Of a stretch of DNA of 64,000 nt, positions 28,972-37,393 are shown piece after piece. The stretch is from Aeromonas sobria (GTDB lineage: Bacteria; Pseudomonadota; Gammaproteobacteria; Enterobacterales; Aeromonadaceae): positions 62,001 through 126,000 of the forward strand of contig NZ_CDBW01000003.1 in assembly GCF_000820145.1 (NCBI RefSeq). The letters run 5' to 3'. The first letter of the stretch is position 1. Each line of letters opens with the position of its first letter. The notes below the pieces were generated by a model that was given only the letters and a program-made list of their open reading frames with translations, ran no database searches and was not told the DNA's origin. The translations under genes and the position numbers were made by a program.

Positions 28972-30528
28972 TTACTTGCCGACCACCAGGTCACCCAGGT
29001 AAGGGAAGTTCATCACGTTGACCACCGGCTTGATGTCGACGTTCTTCTTGGCGCCATAGGCCAGATCTTCCCAGTGCAACGGCACATAGGCAGCATCTTC
29101 GATCAGCATGGCTTCGACCTTCTTCAGCATCTCGGCACGCTTGGCTGGGTCGGTCTCGGCGTTGGCATCCATCACCAGCTTGTCAGCTTCGGCGTTGGCA
29201 TAACCGGCGCAGTTGTACTGACCCATACCGCTCTTGGCATCCTTGGTGAAGGTCAGGAACTCGAAGAAGTTCGCAGTATCTTCGGTGTCGGAGTGCCAGC
29301 CGATCAGCTGCATGTCCGCAGCGCACTTGTCAAACTCCGGCCAGTACTGGGCCACCGGCATGGTCTTCAGATCAACCTTGATGTTGATCTTGGCCAGCAT
29401 GGCGGAGACAGCCTGGGCAATCTTGACGTCGTTGACGTAGCGGGCCGCCGGGGAGATGAAAGTCATCTTGAAGCCCTTCTCGTAACCGGCCTCTTTCATC
29501 AGCTCCTTGGCCTTGGCCAGATCATACTGGGGCACCAGCGCCTCGTTGTGACCGGCATAGCCTTTCGGGCTCAGCTGACCTGCGGGAGTGCCGAAGCCCT
29601 TGTTGATCTTCTCGACGATACCCACCTGGTTGATGGCGTAGTTGATCGCCTGACGCACCCGCTTGTCTTTCAGCGCCGGGTTGGTGTTCTGGTTCAGCTC
29701 GATGATGATGGCGCGGGTACCGGACAGGGTCACCAGCTGGGAATCCTTGCCATTCTTGACCCGCTCCAGATCGTTGGGCGCGACCGGATAGATCATGTCC
29801 ACGTCGCCACCCAGCAGGGCTGCAACACGGGTCGCATCTTCCTTGATCGGCACCACGGTCAGGTTTTCGACGTTACCCTTGGAGGCTTTGTCCCAGTAGT
29901 TGGCGTTGCGGGCATAGTCCAGCTTCACACCCTGCTCGCGGAACTTGACGATAAACGGACCAGTACCAGATACGTTGGTAGAAGCGTAGGAGTCGCCATT
30001 TTTGACGATCTCGGCCTTGTCTTTACCTGCTTCGGTCTTGCCGGTGTAGAACTTGGAGTCCATCGGGAAGATGTAGGTGACGGTCTGCAGCACCAGCGGG
30101 AACGGCTTGGCGGTGATCAGATCGACGGTGTAGTCATCGACCTTCTTCACTTCGCTGATCGGGTCGAAGATCGCCTTGAAGTCGACGGAGGATTTCAGGC
30201 GGTTGACGGTCCACACCACGTCGTCGGCGGTGAAGTCGTTGCCGGAGTGAAACTTGACTCCTTTGCGCAGGTGGAAGCGGACGGTCTTGTCATCGACACG
30301 CTCAAACTTCTCGGCCAGACGGGGCTCGAATTTCAGGTCCTGGGTGTAACGCATCAGGGGATCGAATACCAGGTGCGACATCTCCAGGGTCTGACCGGAG
30401 AGCTGCTCCTGCGGATCCAGCGAAGTGGCGTCAGAGGCGACACCGACCTTGATATCAGCGGCTGAAACACTGAAGGCGAAACCGGCGGCAAACAGCGCCA
30501 GGGCAATTTTGGATAATCCTTTCTTCAT
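28972..30528 (-). CDS. Periplasmic substrate-binding protein, family 5 (peptide type)
   Basis: Periplasmic receptor of the importer. The 518-residue precursor has a Sec signal peptide (KKGLSKIALALFAAGFAFSVSAA, cleaved near residue 24) and the family 5 fold: SLDPQEQLSGQTLEMSHLVFDPL, the LAEKFERVDDKTVRFHLRKGVKFHSG stretch and GTGPFIV. ATG 30528 follows GGAG by 7 bases; upstream ATG 30540 overlaps that site. The family binds di- or oligopeptides, nickel, heme or sugars, so the ligand is open. Confidence 0.93.
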   Translation of the reverse strand: MKKGLSKIALALFAAGFAFSVSAADIKVGVASDATSLDPQEQLSGQTLEMSHLVFDPLMRYTQDLKFEPRLAEKFERVDDKTVRFHLRKGVKFHSGNDFTADDVVWTVNRLKSSVDFKAIFDPISEVKKVDDYTVDLITAKPFPLVLQTVTYIFPMDSKFYTGKTEAGKDKAEIVKNGDSYASTNVSGTGPFIVKFREQGVKLDYARNANYWDKASKGNVENLTVVPIKEDATRVAALLGGDVDMIYPVAPNDLERVKNGKDSQLVTLSGTRAIIIELNQNTNPALKDKRVRQAINYAINQVGIVEKINKGFGTPAGQLSPKGYAGHNEALVPQYDLAKAKELMKEAGYEKGFKMTFISPAARYVNDVKIAQAVSAMLAKINIKVDLKTMPVAQYWPEFDKCAADMQLIGWHSDTEDTANFFEFLTFTKDAKSGMGQYNCAGYANAEADKLVMDANAETDPAKRAEMLKKVEAMLIEDAAYVPLHWEDLAYGAKKNVDIKPVVNVMNFPYLGDLVVGK

Positions 30529-30603
30529 CGTTTTCTCCATGCTTTTGGCTTTTTTATTAAATGACAAGGTACTTAAGTCACCATCCGGCGAACCGGCGCG
30601 TTA

Positions 30604-32328
30604 CTAGCTGGCGATTTCCAGCCCCTCACGGGACATGCCTTTAAATGCAGGCATGAGGGAGATCAGCTTGCGGCTGTACTCATGCTCGGCATTGGTAAAG
30701 AGTTTCTCGGTGGCGGCCACCTCCACCAGATGACCGTGCTGCATCACCCCGATGCGATCGCACATCTGGCGGATCACCGGCAGATCGTGGCTGATGAACA
30801 GCATGGTGAGCTTGAGCTCCTGCTGCAGATCTTTAAGCAGGTTGAGGATCTGGGCCTGCACCGACACATCCAGCGCCGAAGTGGGCTCGTCACAGATCAG
30901 GAAGCGCGGACGAGTGGCCAAGGCGCGGGCAATGGAGATGCGCTGGCGCTGACCGCCGGAGAACTCGTGGGGATACTTGACCCCAGCACCACGGCCAAGC
31001 CCGACATGATCGAGCAGATCATTGACGATCCCCTCAATCTGGCTCTCGCTGCGGGCCAATTTGTGGAAGCGGATCGGCTCGGCAATGATGTCGCGCACCT
31101 TCATCCGCGGGTTCATTGACGAATAGGGGTTCTGGAACACCATCTGCATCTGGCGGCGCAGCGGGCGACGCTCGCGCTCGCTTTTGAGGGCGGTCAAGTC
31201 GATCCCCTCAAAGAAAATCTGGCCGGTATCAGGCGGATAGAGGCCGGTGATGGCACGGGCTATGGTGGATTTGCCGGAACCCGACTCCCCCACCAGACCG
31301 AAGGTTTCCCCTTCGAAGATCTCGAAACTGATGTTGTTGCAGGCGCGCACATACTGGCGGCGACTCGGGAAGATGGAGTCCTTGGTGACGAACTTCAGAT
31401 CGACGTTTTCCACCCGCAGCAGCGCCCCTTCATAGGCGCGCTCATCCTGACTCTGGCCGAGCCAGTGGGTCTTGAGGTCGATATTGGTATCCGGCGCACT
31501 GGCATCCTCGATATAGGAGACCAACGGGAAGCGCACCAGCTTCACGTCCGAGCGGGGTACTGCCGAGATGAGGCTGCGGGTATAGGGGTGATTGGGGCTG
31601 CCCAACACCTGTTCGGTCAGGCCGAACTCCACCAGATCGCCACGATACATCACCGCCACCTTATCGGTAACGTTGGAGACAACCCCCATGTCGTGGGTCA
31701 CCAGCATGCAGCCCACCTGACGCTCTTTGCAGAGGTTGCGGATAAGCTGGAGGATCTGATCCTGAATGGAGACATCGAGGGCCGTGGTCGGCTCGTCAGC
31801 GATGATCAACTCAGGATCACACGACAGGGCTATGGCGATGACCACCCGCTGGCGCATACCGCCGGAAAACTGGTGCGGATACTGCTTGATGCGCAGTTCC
31901 GGCTGCGGGATCCCCACCGCCCCCATCAGCTCCAATGCCTTGGCAAAGGCCGCTTCGCGGGAGAGTTTGGTATTGGCCAGCATGGTCTCCACCAACTGCT
32001 GTTCAACGGTAAACAGCGGGTTGAGGGAGGTCATGGGATCTTGAAAGATAAATCCGATGCGGGAGCCACGAATGGCCCGCATCTCGTTCTGGCTCTTGCC
32101 GGAGATGAGCTCGCCATTGAGGTAGATATCGCCACGGGCAATGTGCCCGGGGGGACTGAGCAGATCGATGACGGCGTTGCCGATGGTGGACTTGCCGGCA
32201 CCGGATTCTCCGACTACCCCGACAATCTCACCCTTTTCGATGGAGAAAGAGAGATCCTTCACCGCGGCCAGCACCCCGTAGCGGGAGGGGTACTCGATCC
32301 GCAAGTTTTTCACTTCGAGCAAGGACAT
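30604..32328 (-). CDS. Fused two-domain ATPase of a peptide-type ABC transporter
   Basis: One 574-residue chain holds both nucleotide-binding domains. Domain 1 (about 1-270) has Walker A GESGAGKS, signature FSGGMRQRV and Walker B LIIADEPTTALD. Domain 2 (about 300-570) has Walker A GESGSGKS, signature FSGGQRQRI and Walker B FLICDEPTSALD. Both have the OppD/DppF-type C-terminal extensions. In E. coli peptide importers these are usually two genes, DppD and DppF; fusions like YejF exist. The ATG 32328 has GAGG five bases upstream. It is first in its operon, before the binding protein. Confidence 0.94.
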   Translation of the reverse strand: MSLLEVKNLRIEYPSRYGVLAAVKDLSFSIEKGEIVGVVGESGAGKSTIGNAVIDLLSPPGHIARGDIYLNGELISGKSQNEMRAIRGSRIGFIFQDPMTSLNPLFTVEQQLVETMLANTKLSREAAFAKALELMGAVGIPQPELRIKQYPHQFSGGMRQRVVIAIALSCDPELIIADEPTTALDVSIQDQILQLIRNLCKERQVGCMLVTHDMGVVSNVTDKVAVMYRGDLVEFGLTEQVLGSPNHPYTRSLISAVPRSDVKLVRFPLVSYIEDASAPDTNIDLKTHWLGQSQDERAYEGALLRVENVDLKFVTKDSIFPSRRQYVRACNNISFEIFEGETFGLVGESGSGKSTIARAITGLYPPDTGQIFFEGIDLTALKSERERRPLRRQMQMVFQNPYSSMNPRMKVRDIIAEPIRFHKLARSESQIEGIVNDLLDHVGLGRGAGVKYPHEFSGGQRQRISIARALATRPRFLICDEPTSALDVSVQAQILNLLKDLQQELKLTMLFISHDLPVIRQMCDRIGVMQHGHLVEVAATEKLFTNAEHEYSRKLISLMPAFKGMSREGLEIAS

Positions 32329-32815
32329 GTTTACCTCTGCGGGGGACATCCGTCCCAAATAATTCGTCCGTAAATCAGCCGCAGATGCCGGTTGTTACCT
32401 TGGGCAATATTTGCTCAATCCATAAGGCAGCGAAACCAGCGATCCGGGCGGGTTTTTTGCATTTTTTTGGAATAACCCGCGAGTAACTTAGACGGTTTAA
32501 CCTCGGGTGTAAATGCTTGCGTTATACAATCCCGCAATGTTTTGTGCAGATAACCACCCATTCAATAGCAACAAATGATGACAATCATCACAAAAATGGC
32601 CTGTCCGTCCGTATACCTATTGGTATCATTACTTTAATTTCAACAACAACGCAACAAGTAGCATTTATCACTATTTAAAACGCAAGTGCAGGTCCCGAAT
32701 GAGTAGTGAATATTTATGTGAAATGGATGATAAACGGCAGCATATGCCGGTGAATGAAAATTAAGCAGATATAAATCGGGGGATGCCAGAACGGTCATCC
32801 CCCGGAAGGCAACAT
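32329..32815. other. 487-base gene-free region between the ABC operon and pgpA
   Basis: AT-richer than its surroundings and without a convincing gene. It should hold the promoter of the transporter operon (minus strand). A TATAAC hexamer at about 32521-32526 on the minus strand could be a -10 element, though no good -35 accompanies it. Two short perfect inverted repeats are visible: TGATGA-CAA-TCATCA (32576-32590) and ATACC-TATT-GGTAT (32613-32626). A hairpin at 32778-32803 belongs to the end of pgpA. No known operator consensus is recognised. Confidence 0.5.
32778..32803 (-). terminator. Hairpin after pgpA, possible weak terminator
   Basis: GGGGGATG and CATCCCCC pair over 10 bases, 13 bases beyond the pgpA stop. 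On the minus strand GATTTATAT follows, so the T tract is weak. Confidence 0.55.
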
Positions 32816-33310
32816 TCAGCCGAGCCAGAACGCCAGCAATTGCATACAAAACAGGGCAAACAACGCGGCGATCAAATCGTCCAGCATAATGCCGAGGCCA
32901 CCGTGGATCCGGCGGTCAAACCAGCAGATGGGCCAGGGTTTGAGCACATCGAACAGGCGGAACAGCACGAAGCCGGCCAACACCCACTCCCAGCCAGCCG
33001 GGGCGGCAATCATGGTGACGCCAAAACCGATCACCTCATCCCAGACGATGGCGCCATGGTCTGCCATGCCAATGGCATCGGTGGCGCTCTGGCAGATACG
33101 GATCCCCACCACAAACCCCACCGCCAGCAAGGCGATAAACCAGTGGGTCGGCAGACCGCTCACCAGCAGATAGAGCGGAATAGCAACCAGCGTGCCCATG
33201 GTGCCGGGGGCCTTGGGGGAGAGGCCGGAGCCAAACCCCACCGCCAGCAAGTGGAGCGGGTTCTTCAGGTTCAGTCGTTTCAACTCGGGCTTTATCATAA
33301 AAAAGCTCAT
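32816..33310 (-). CDS. pgpA: Phosphatidylglycerophosphatase A
   Basis: Removes phosphate from phosphatidylglycerophosphate, giving phosphatidylglycerol. The 164-residue membrane protein has the LLAVGFGSGLSPKAPGTMG motif, the HGAIVWDEVIGF signature with acidic residues, and three to four helices. ATG 33310 is preferred: it overlaps the thiL stop as ATGA and aligns with E. coli, whereas the frame to 33325 would enter thiL. The nusB-thiL-pgpA order matches E. coli. Confidence 0.95.
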   Translation of the reverse strand: MSFFMIKPELKRLNLKNPLHLLAVGFGSGLSPKAPGTMGTLVAIPLYLLVSGLPTHWFIALLAVGFVVGIRICQSATDAIGMADHGAIVWDEVIGFGVTMIAAPAGWEWVLAGFVLFRLFDVLKPWPICWFDRRIHGGLGIMLDDLIAALFALFCMQLLAFWLG

Positions 33311-34266
33311 GCGAAGTGATCCCACCCTTTCAATTGCAGCTCCACTACTTGTTCGCCACGCAGATAATCGATACCCGGCTCACCCGCCAGGATGCGACCG
33401 ATGCGGGTGAACTTGACCCCGCTGTGGGCCAGCGCCGTATCCAGCGCACCGTGATGTTCCTGCGGCACGGTGAAGCAGAGCTCGTAGTCATCACCACCGG
33501 CCAGCGCCAGTTGCCACGCCGCCTGATCGCTCACCGCATCGCGCAGCACTGGCGAGAGCGGCAGCAGATCGAGATCGATCTGGGCCCGCACCCCGGATGC
33601 CTTGAGAATATGACGAAGATCCGATGCCAGACCATCGGAGAGATCAAGTGCACTGCCCGCCAGCCCGCGCAGCGCCTGACCAGCCAGAATACGGGGATGA
33701 GGATGCTCGAGTCTGGGCAATACCGCAGCCAGCTGGTTCTCGTTGAGGGTGCGTTTGCCAAGCAGGTGGGAGAGCGCCAGCGCCGCATCCCCCAGAGTAC
33801 CGGTCACATAGATGCCATCACCGGCTTTGGCACCGCTGCGCAGCAGGGCACGACCGGCAGGCACAGATCCCTTGACCGAGATGGTGATGGAGAGCGGCCC
33901 ACGGGTCATATCACCCCCCACCAGCGCCACGTTGTAGTACTCGGCCAGTTCGAGGAACCCTTCGGCAAAACCGGCGACCCAGCTCTCGTTGATGGCTGGC
34001 AAGGTCAACGCCAGCGACACCCAGCGTGGCTCGGCTCCCATGGCAGCGAGATCGGAGAGATTGACCGCCAGCGCCTTGTAGCCGAGATCCACCGGATCCA
34101 TGTCGGGAAAGAAGTGTACGCCGCTCACCAGAGTGTCGGTGCTCACTGCCAGCTGGGTATCGGGAGGCAGGGTCAGCAAGGCACAGTCATCTCCAGGGCC
34201 CATCACCACGTCCTTGCGGGCGTGGGGAACCTTGAAGTACTTATCAATCAGCTCAAATTCACCCAT
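33307..34266 (-). CDS. thiL: Thiamine-monophosphate kinase
   Basis: Phosphorylates thiamine monophosphate to the active cofactor thiamine diphosphate. The 319-residue chain has the N-terminal GEFELIDKYF, the nucleotide/metal-binding GPGDDCALL and DTLVSGVHF motifs, MGAEPRW, VGGDMTRGP and the C-terminal ALAGGDDYELCF. These all fit ThiL. It follows nusB after 57 bases that include a terminator-like hairpin, and overlaps pgpA by 4 bases. Confidence 0.97.
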   Translation of the reverse strand: MGEFELIDKYFKVPHARKDVVMGPGDDCALLTLPPDTQLAVSTDTLVSGVHFFPDMDPVDLGYKALAVNLSDLAAMGAEPRWVSLALTLPAINESWVAGFAEGFLELAEYYNVALVGGDMTRGPLSITISVKGSVPAGRALLRSGAKAGDGIYVTGTLGDAALALSHLLGKRTLNENQLAAVLPRLEHPHPRILAGQALRGLAGSALDLSDGLASDLRHILKASGVRAQIDLDLLPLSPVLRDAVSDQAAWQLALAGGDDYELCFTVPQEHHGALDTALAHSGVKFTRIGRILAGEPGIDYLRGEQVVELQLKGWDHFA

Positions 34267-34271
34267 ACAGT

Positions 34272-34295
34272 AAAAAGCCAGCGGTTAGGCTGGCT
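34272..34295 (-). terminator. Terminator-like hairpin between nusB and thiL
   Basis: Minus strand AGCCAGC, CTAACC loop, GCTGGCT followed by TTTT. It ends 6 bases before the thiL start, so it may attenuate thiL-pgpA or hide its ribosome-binding site. Confidence 0.7.
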
Positions 34296-34323
34296 CCTCT
34301 CTTAATGCTGACGGACAGCAGGA

Positions 34324-34737
34324 TCAACGCTTGCTCAGCGTCTTGATCACTTTGTCCAGTACACCGTTGACAAACTTGTGGCTGTCATCGGCAGCAAAGG
34401 CTTTGGCCAGCTCGATCGCTTCGTTGATCACCACACGGGGCGGCACATCATCACGACGGGTCAGCTCATAGGTCGCCAGACGCAGGATCGCCTTGTCCAC
34501 CATGTCCACTTCTTCCAGCGGACGGGAGAGGAAAGGTGCAAATACCTTATCCAGCTCGTTGCAGTGGAGGGCTACCCCAAACAGCAGATCGCGGAAATAG
34601 CTCAGGTCTACACCCTTGGTGTCCTGATCGATCTTGAACTGCTCTTCGATGTCACCCACGTTAGCCTTGGTCATCTGCCACTGGTAGATGGCCTGGGTGG
34701 CGCAATGGCGGGCTTTACGGCGCTCGGACGGTTTCAA
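34324..34737 (-). CDS. nusB: Transcription antitermination factor NusB
   Basis: Forms the NusB-S10 complex that binds boxA in rRNA leaders. The 137-residue all-helical protein has the Arg-rich start [19 protein letters not shown], the [16 protein letters not shown] helix and the [28 protein letters not shown]-terminal part. It follows ribH by 14 bases, as in many gammaproteobacteria. Confidence 0.98.
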   Translation of the reverse strand: MKPSERRKARHCATQAIYQWQMTKANVGDIEEQFKIDQDTKGVDLSYFRDLLFGVALHCNELDKVFAPFLSRPLEEVDMVDKAILRLATYELTRRDDVPPRVVINEAIELAKAFAADDSHKFVNGVLDKVIKTLSKR

Positions 34738-34751
34738 TGTACTTCTCCTCG

Positions 34752-35222
34752 TTACACGTCCAGTTCTTTCAGGACGTTGATCATTTCGAGCGCTGCCAGT
34801 GCAGCCTCTGCACCCTTGTTACCCGCCTTGGTACCTGCACGCTCGATGGCTTGTTCAATGTTTTCAGTGGTCAGCACGCCGAAGGCAACGGGAATTTCAT
34901 ACTCCATCATTACCTGAGCCATGCCCTTGCTGTTCTCGTTTGCCACCAGGTCGAAGTGGTAAGTGCCGCCACGGATGACAGTACCGACCGCCACGATGGC
35001 GTCGTATTGACCACTCTTGGCCAACTTTTTGATGACCAATGGCATTTCCATCGCGCCCGGCACTTTTACCAGTGTCAGGTTGCTGTCCTGCACTTGACCT
35101 TGACGCTTCAGTACGTCCACCGCACCGTTCACCAGACTGTCGTTGATGAAGCTGTTGAAACGGGCAACAACAATAGCAACGCGCGCCTCAGGAGCGGCGA
35201 TATTTCCTTCGATAACTTTCAT
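34752..35222 (-). CDS. ribH: 6,7-dimethyl-8-ribityllumazine synthase
   Basis: Penultimate step of riboflavin synthesis; assembles as a hollow shell in many bacteria. The 156-residue chain has the substrate-binding [17 protein letters not shown], the [14 protein letters not shown] segment with the catalytic His, and [17 protein letters not shown] 35222 with AGGA seven bases upstream yields the E. coli-like start MKVIEGNI. It is in one line with ribD, ribE and ribBA upstream and nusB downstream. Confidence 0.97.
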   Translation of the reverse strand: MKVIEGNIAAPEARVAIVVARFNSFINDSLVNGAVDVLKRQGQVQDSNLTLVKVPGAMEMPLVIKKLAKSGQYDAIVAVGTVIRGGTYHFDLVANENSKGMAQVMMEYEIPVAFGVLTTENIEQAIERAGTKAGNKGAEAALAALEMINVLKELDV

Positions 35223-35352
35223 TGGAAATCCTGTATCTGTGCAATCAAAAGAGCCGGAGTCAAAAGTGCGCACATTCTAGCACAACAGACCCACGACAAA
35301 AACCATGGCTGCAATAGACAGCCATGATCGCGATTTAACCAGTCCGGCGAGC

Positions 35353-35420
35353 TTACTCGCCGACCTATTCCACTACTTCCAGACCGCAACCGCCCGGAAG
35401 GGGATGGTACTTCTCTGGTA
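35353..35420 (-). pseudogene. Decayed second copy of the ribBA 3' end
   Basis: About 66 bases just beyond the ribBA stop repeat the last 63 bases of that gene at a 73-base offset, with roughly four in five positions shared in the first part. Read in frame the fragment gives EKYHPLPGGCGLEVVE and an early stop, against [15 protein letters not shown] in the intact protein. It has no start and is too short to be a gene. It may be the leftover tail of an older ribBA or of a recombination event. Confidence 0.75.
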
Positions 35421-35425
35421 GAACT

Positions 35426-36535
35426 TTACTCGCTGACGTACTCAACCACTTCCAGACCGAAACCACCGAGGGCATGGTACTTCTTCGGCGAGCTCAAGAG
35501 GCGCATCTTGCTCACGCCAAGGGCTTTGAGGATCTGGGAACCGACGCCAACCCGGCGCGAGGTGCCCTGCCACTTGGCCCCTTCCGGTGCCAGCCCCTTG
35601 TCGGCGGCTTCAAAGCCCTTGACCCGGGCCAGCAGCTCATCACCATGAGACTCGGCACCCAGGATCACCAGAACCCCGCCATCTTTGGCGATACGCGCCA
35701 TGGATTTGGGCAACGGCCAGCTACGGGCAGCGTGGCGGTCGGTCAGCAGCAGATCCCCCAACACATCGTGCAGGTGCACCCGCACCAGCGTCGGTTGGTC
35801 AGCCTGTACCTCACCCTTTTTCAGGGCGAAGTGAACCTGATTGTCGATGGTGTCGCGGAAGGTGATGAGGTCAAACTCGCCAAACTCGGTAGGCAGCTTG
35901 CACTCGGCCACTTTCTCGACCGTGGTCTCGTGCTGGTTGCGGTACTCGATAAGGTCGGCGATGGTGCCGAGCTTGATGCCGTGCTGCTCGGCGAATACTT
36001 CCAGATCCGGACGGCGCGCCATGGAGCCATCTTCGTTGAGGATCTCGACGATGACGGAGGCCGCCTCGTAACCGGCCAGACGAGCCAGATCGCAGCCAGC
36101 TTCGGTGTGACCGGCACGGGTCAGCACGCCGCCATCCTGAGCCATCAGCGGGAAAATGTGGCCCGGCTGCACCAGATCGGCCGCCTTGGCATTGGGCGCC
36201 ACTGCCGCTTGCACGGTCACCGCGCGATCGGCGGCGGAGATACCTGTGGTCACCCCTTCGGCCGCTTCGATGGTCACTGTGAAGGCGGTAGAGAACTGGG
36301 CATTGTTGCGATCAACCATCAGCGGCAGCGCCAGCTGCTTGCAGCGATCCTGAGTCAGGGTCAGGCAGATGAGGCCACGGCCGTAGCGGGCCATGAAGTT
36401 GATATCCTCAGGACGGACGCAGGAGGCGGCCATGATGAGGTCACCTTCATTCTCCCTGTCTTCGTCATCCATCAGGATCACCATCTTGCCAGCCTTGATA
36501 TCGGCAATGATTTCCTGGGTTGTGCTCAGCGCCAT
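35426..36535 (-). CDS. ribBA: 3,4-dihydroxy-2-butanone-4-phosphate synthase with degenerate RibA-like domain (RibBX type)
   Basis: The N-terminal half (about 1-200) is a complete DHBP synthase: [16 protein letters not shown] with the metal-binding Glu, TPAG-like [16 protein letters not shown] and the C-terminal helix. The rest (about 205-369) looks like GTP cyclohydrolase II but contains no cysteine, so the three zinc ligands are absent, as is the conserved QEGRNIGL-type loop. It therefore probably makes only the four-carbon unit; a separate RibA must exist elsewhere. This RibBX form is known from Shewanella and other Proteobacteria. It lies between ribE and ribH. Confidence 0.95.
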   Translation of the reverse strand: MALSTTQEIIADIKAGKMVILMDDEDRENEGDLIMAASCVRPEDINFMARYGRGLICLTLTQDRCKQLALPLMVDRNNAQFSTAFTVTIEAAEGVTTGISAADRAVTVQAAVAPNAKAADLVQPGHIFPLMAQDGGVLTRAGHTEAGCDLARLAGYEAASVIVEILNEDGSMARRPDLEVFAEQHGIKLGTIADLIEYRNQHETTVEKVAECKLPTEFGEFDLITFRDTIDNQVHFALKKGEVQADQPTLVRVHLHDVLGDLLLTDRHAARSWPLPKSMARIAKDGGVLVILGAESHGDELLARVKGFEAADKGLAPEGAKWQGTSRRVGVGSQILKALGVSKMRLLSSPKKYHALGGFGLEVVEYVSE

Positions 36536-36684
36536 GGGTTACTCCATCAATGTGCTTGGGAATTGAGCCCGCTGGCTCAATAAAAATGCGAGTGTATGTT
36601 GCTCTAGATGGGGGCGCACTGCCCCATTTCAATCAGAGCGGGATCACAGAAAATCGTTTTGGTAGCCTGATTTAGTGCACACCG

Positions 36685-37338
36685 TTAGAGAAAACCGGCC
36701 TTGGCCAGGGTCTCCAGGGTCAGGGTAGAGGCGCTGCTCTCCTGAGGTTTGCCCATCATCAGCCGCTCCAGATAGCGGGCAATCTGATCCACCTCCAGGT
36801 TGACCTTGTGGCCGGGTTTCCAGCTGGCGATGGTAGTCTCCTGGGCGGTGTGGGGCACGATCGTCAGGCGGAACAGATCCCCCTGCACGGCGTTGACGGT
36901 GAGGCTGATGCCATCCACCGCAATCGAGCCTTTCTCGGCGATGTAGCGGGAGAGCTCGCCCGGCGCCTTGATCCAGTACTCGAGGGCGCGGCCACTGCTG
37001 GAGACGCTTTTCACTTCCCCAACCCCGTCCACATGACCGGAGACCAGATGGCCGCCGAGGCGAGAGGTGGGCATCAACGCCTTCTCGAGGTTGACCCGAT
37101 CGCCCACCCTGGCCGCGGCAAAGCCGCTGCGCGACAGGGTTTCCAGCGACACATCGGCGGTATAGCACTGGTCGCCCAGCGCCACCACGGTGAGGCAGAC
37201 GCCGTTGGTGGCGATGGAATCACCCAGCTTAATGTCGCTAAAATCCAGACCCGGCGCATGGACGGTGAGGGCCATGTCGTCGCCCTGACGGCGCAGTTCG
37301 GCCAGGGTTCCCACCGCTTCGATAATTCCGGTAAACAT
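36685..37338 (-). CDS. ribE: Riboflavin synthase alpha chain
   Basis: Dismutates two lumazine molecules to riboflavin. The 217-residue protein has two similar barrel halves, each with the MFTGIIEAVG / GVCLTVV-type motif of the family (second half: GISLTVNAV), plus SHVDGVG. ATG 37338 is chosen from AAGGTGA about 7 bases upstream and the canonical MFTGIIE start; the frame continues to 37386. It ends about 150 bases before ribBA. Confidence 0.97.
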   Translation of the reverse strand: MFTGIIEAVGTLAELRRQGDDMALTVHAPGLDFSDIKLGDSIATNGVCLTVVALGDQCYTADVSLETLSRSGFAAARVGDRVNLEKALMPTSRLGGHLVSGHVDGVGEVKSVSSSGRALEYWIKAPGELSRYIAEKGSIAVDGISLTVNAVQGDLFRLTIVPHTAQETTIASWKPGHKVNLEVDQIARYLERLMMGKPQESSASTLTLETLAKAGFL

Positions 37339-37393
37339 GCAGATCACCTTGCTGATGACGGGGGCAGAGGCTGCCCCCTTGAACATTGATAAA

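Noticed and set aside
29074..30465. 463-codon plus-strand open frame over the binding-protein gene
   Set aside because: Antisense shadow; the minus-strand gene has a signal peptide and family 5 motifs.
32640..32849. 69-codon minus-strand frame in the gene-free region
   Set aside because: Overlaps the end of pgpA, has no ribosome-binding site, and looks like chance.
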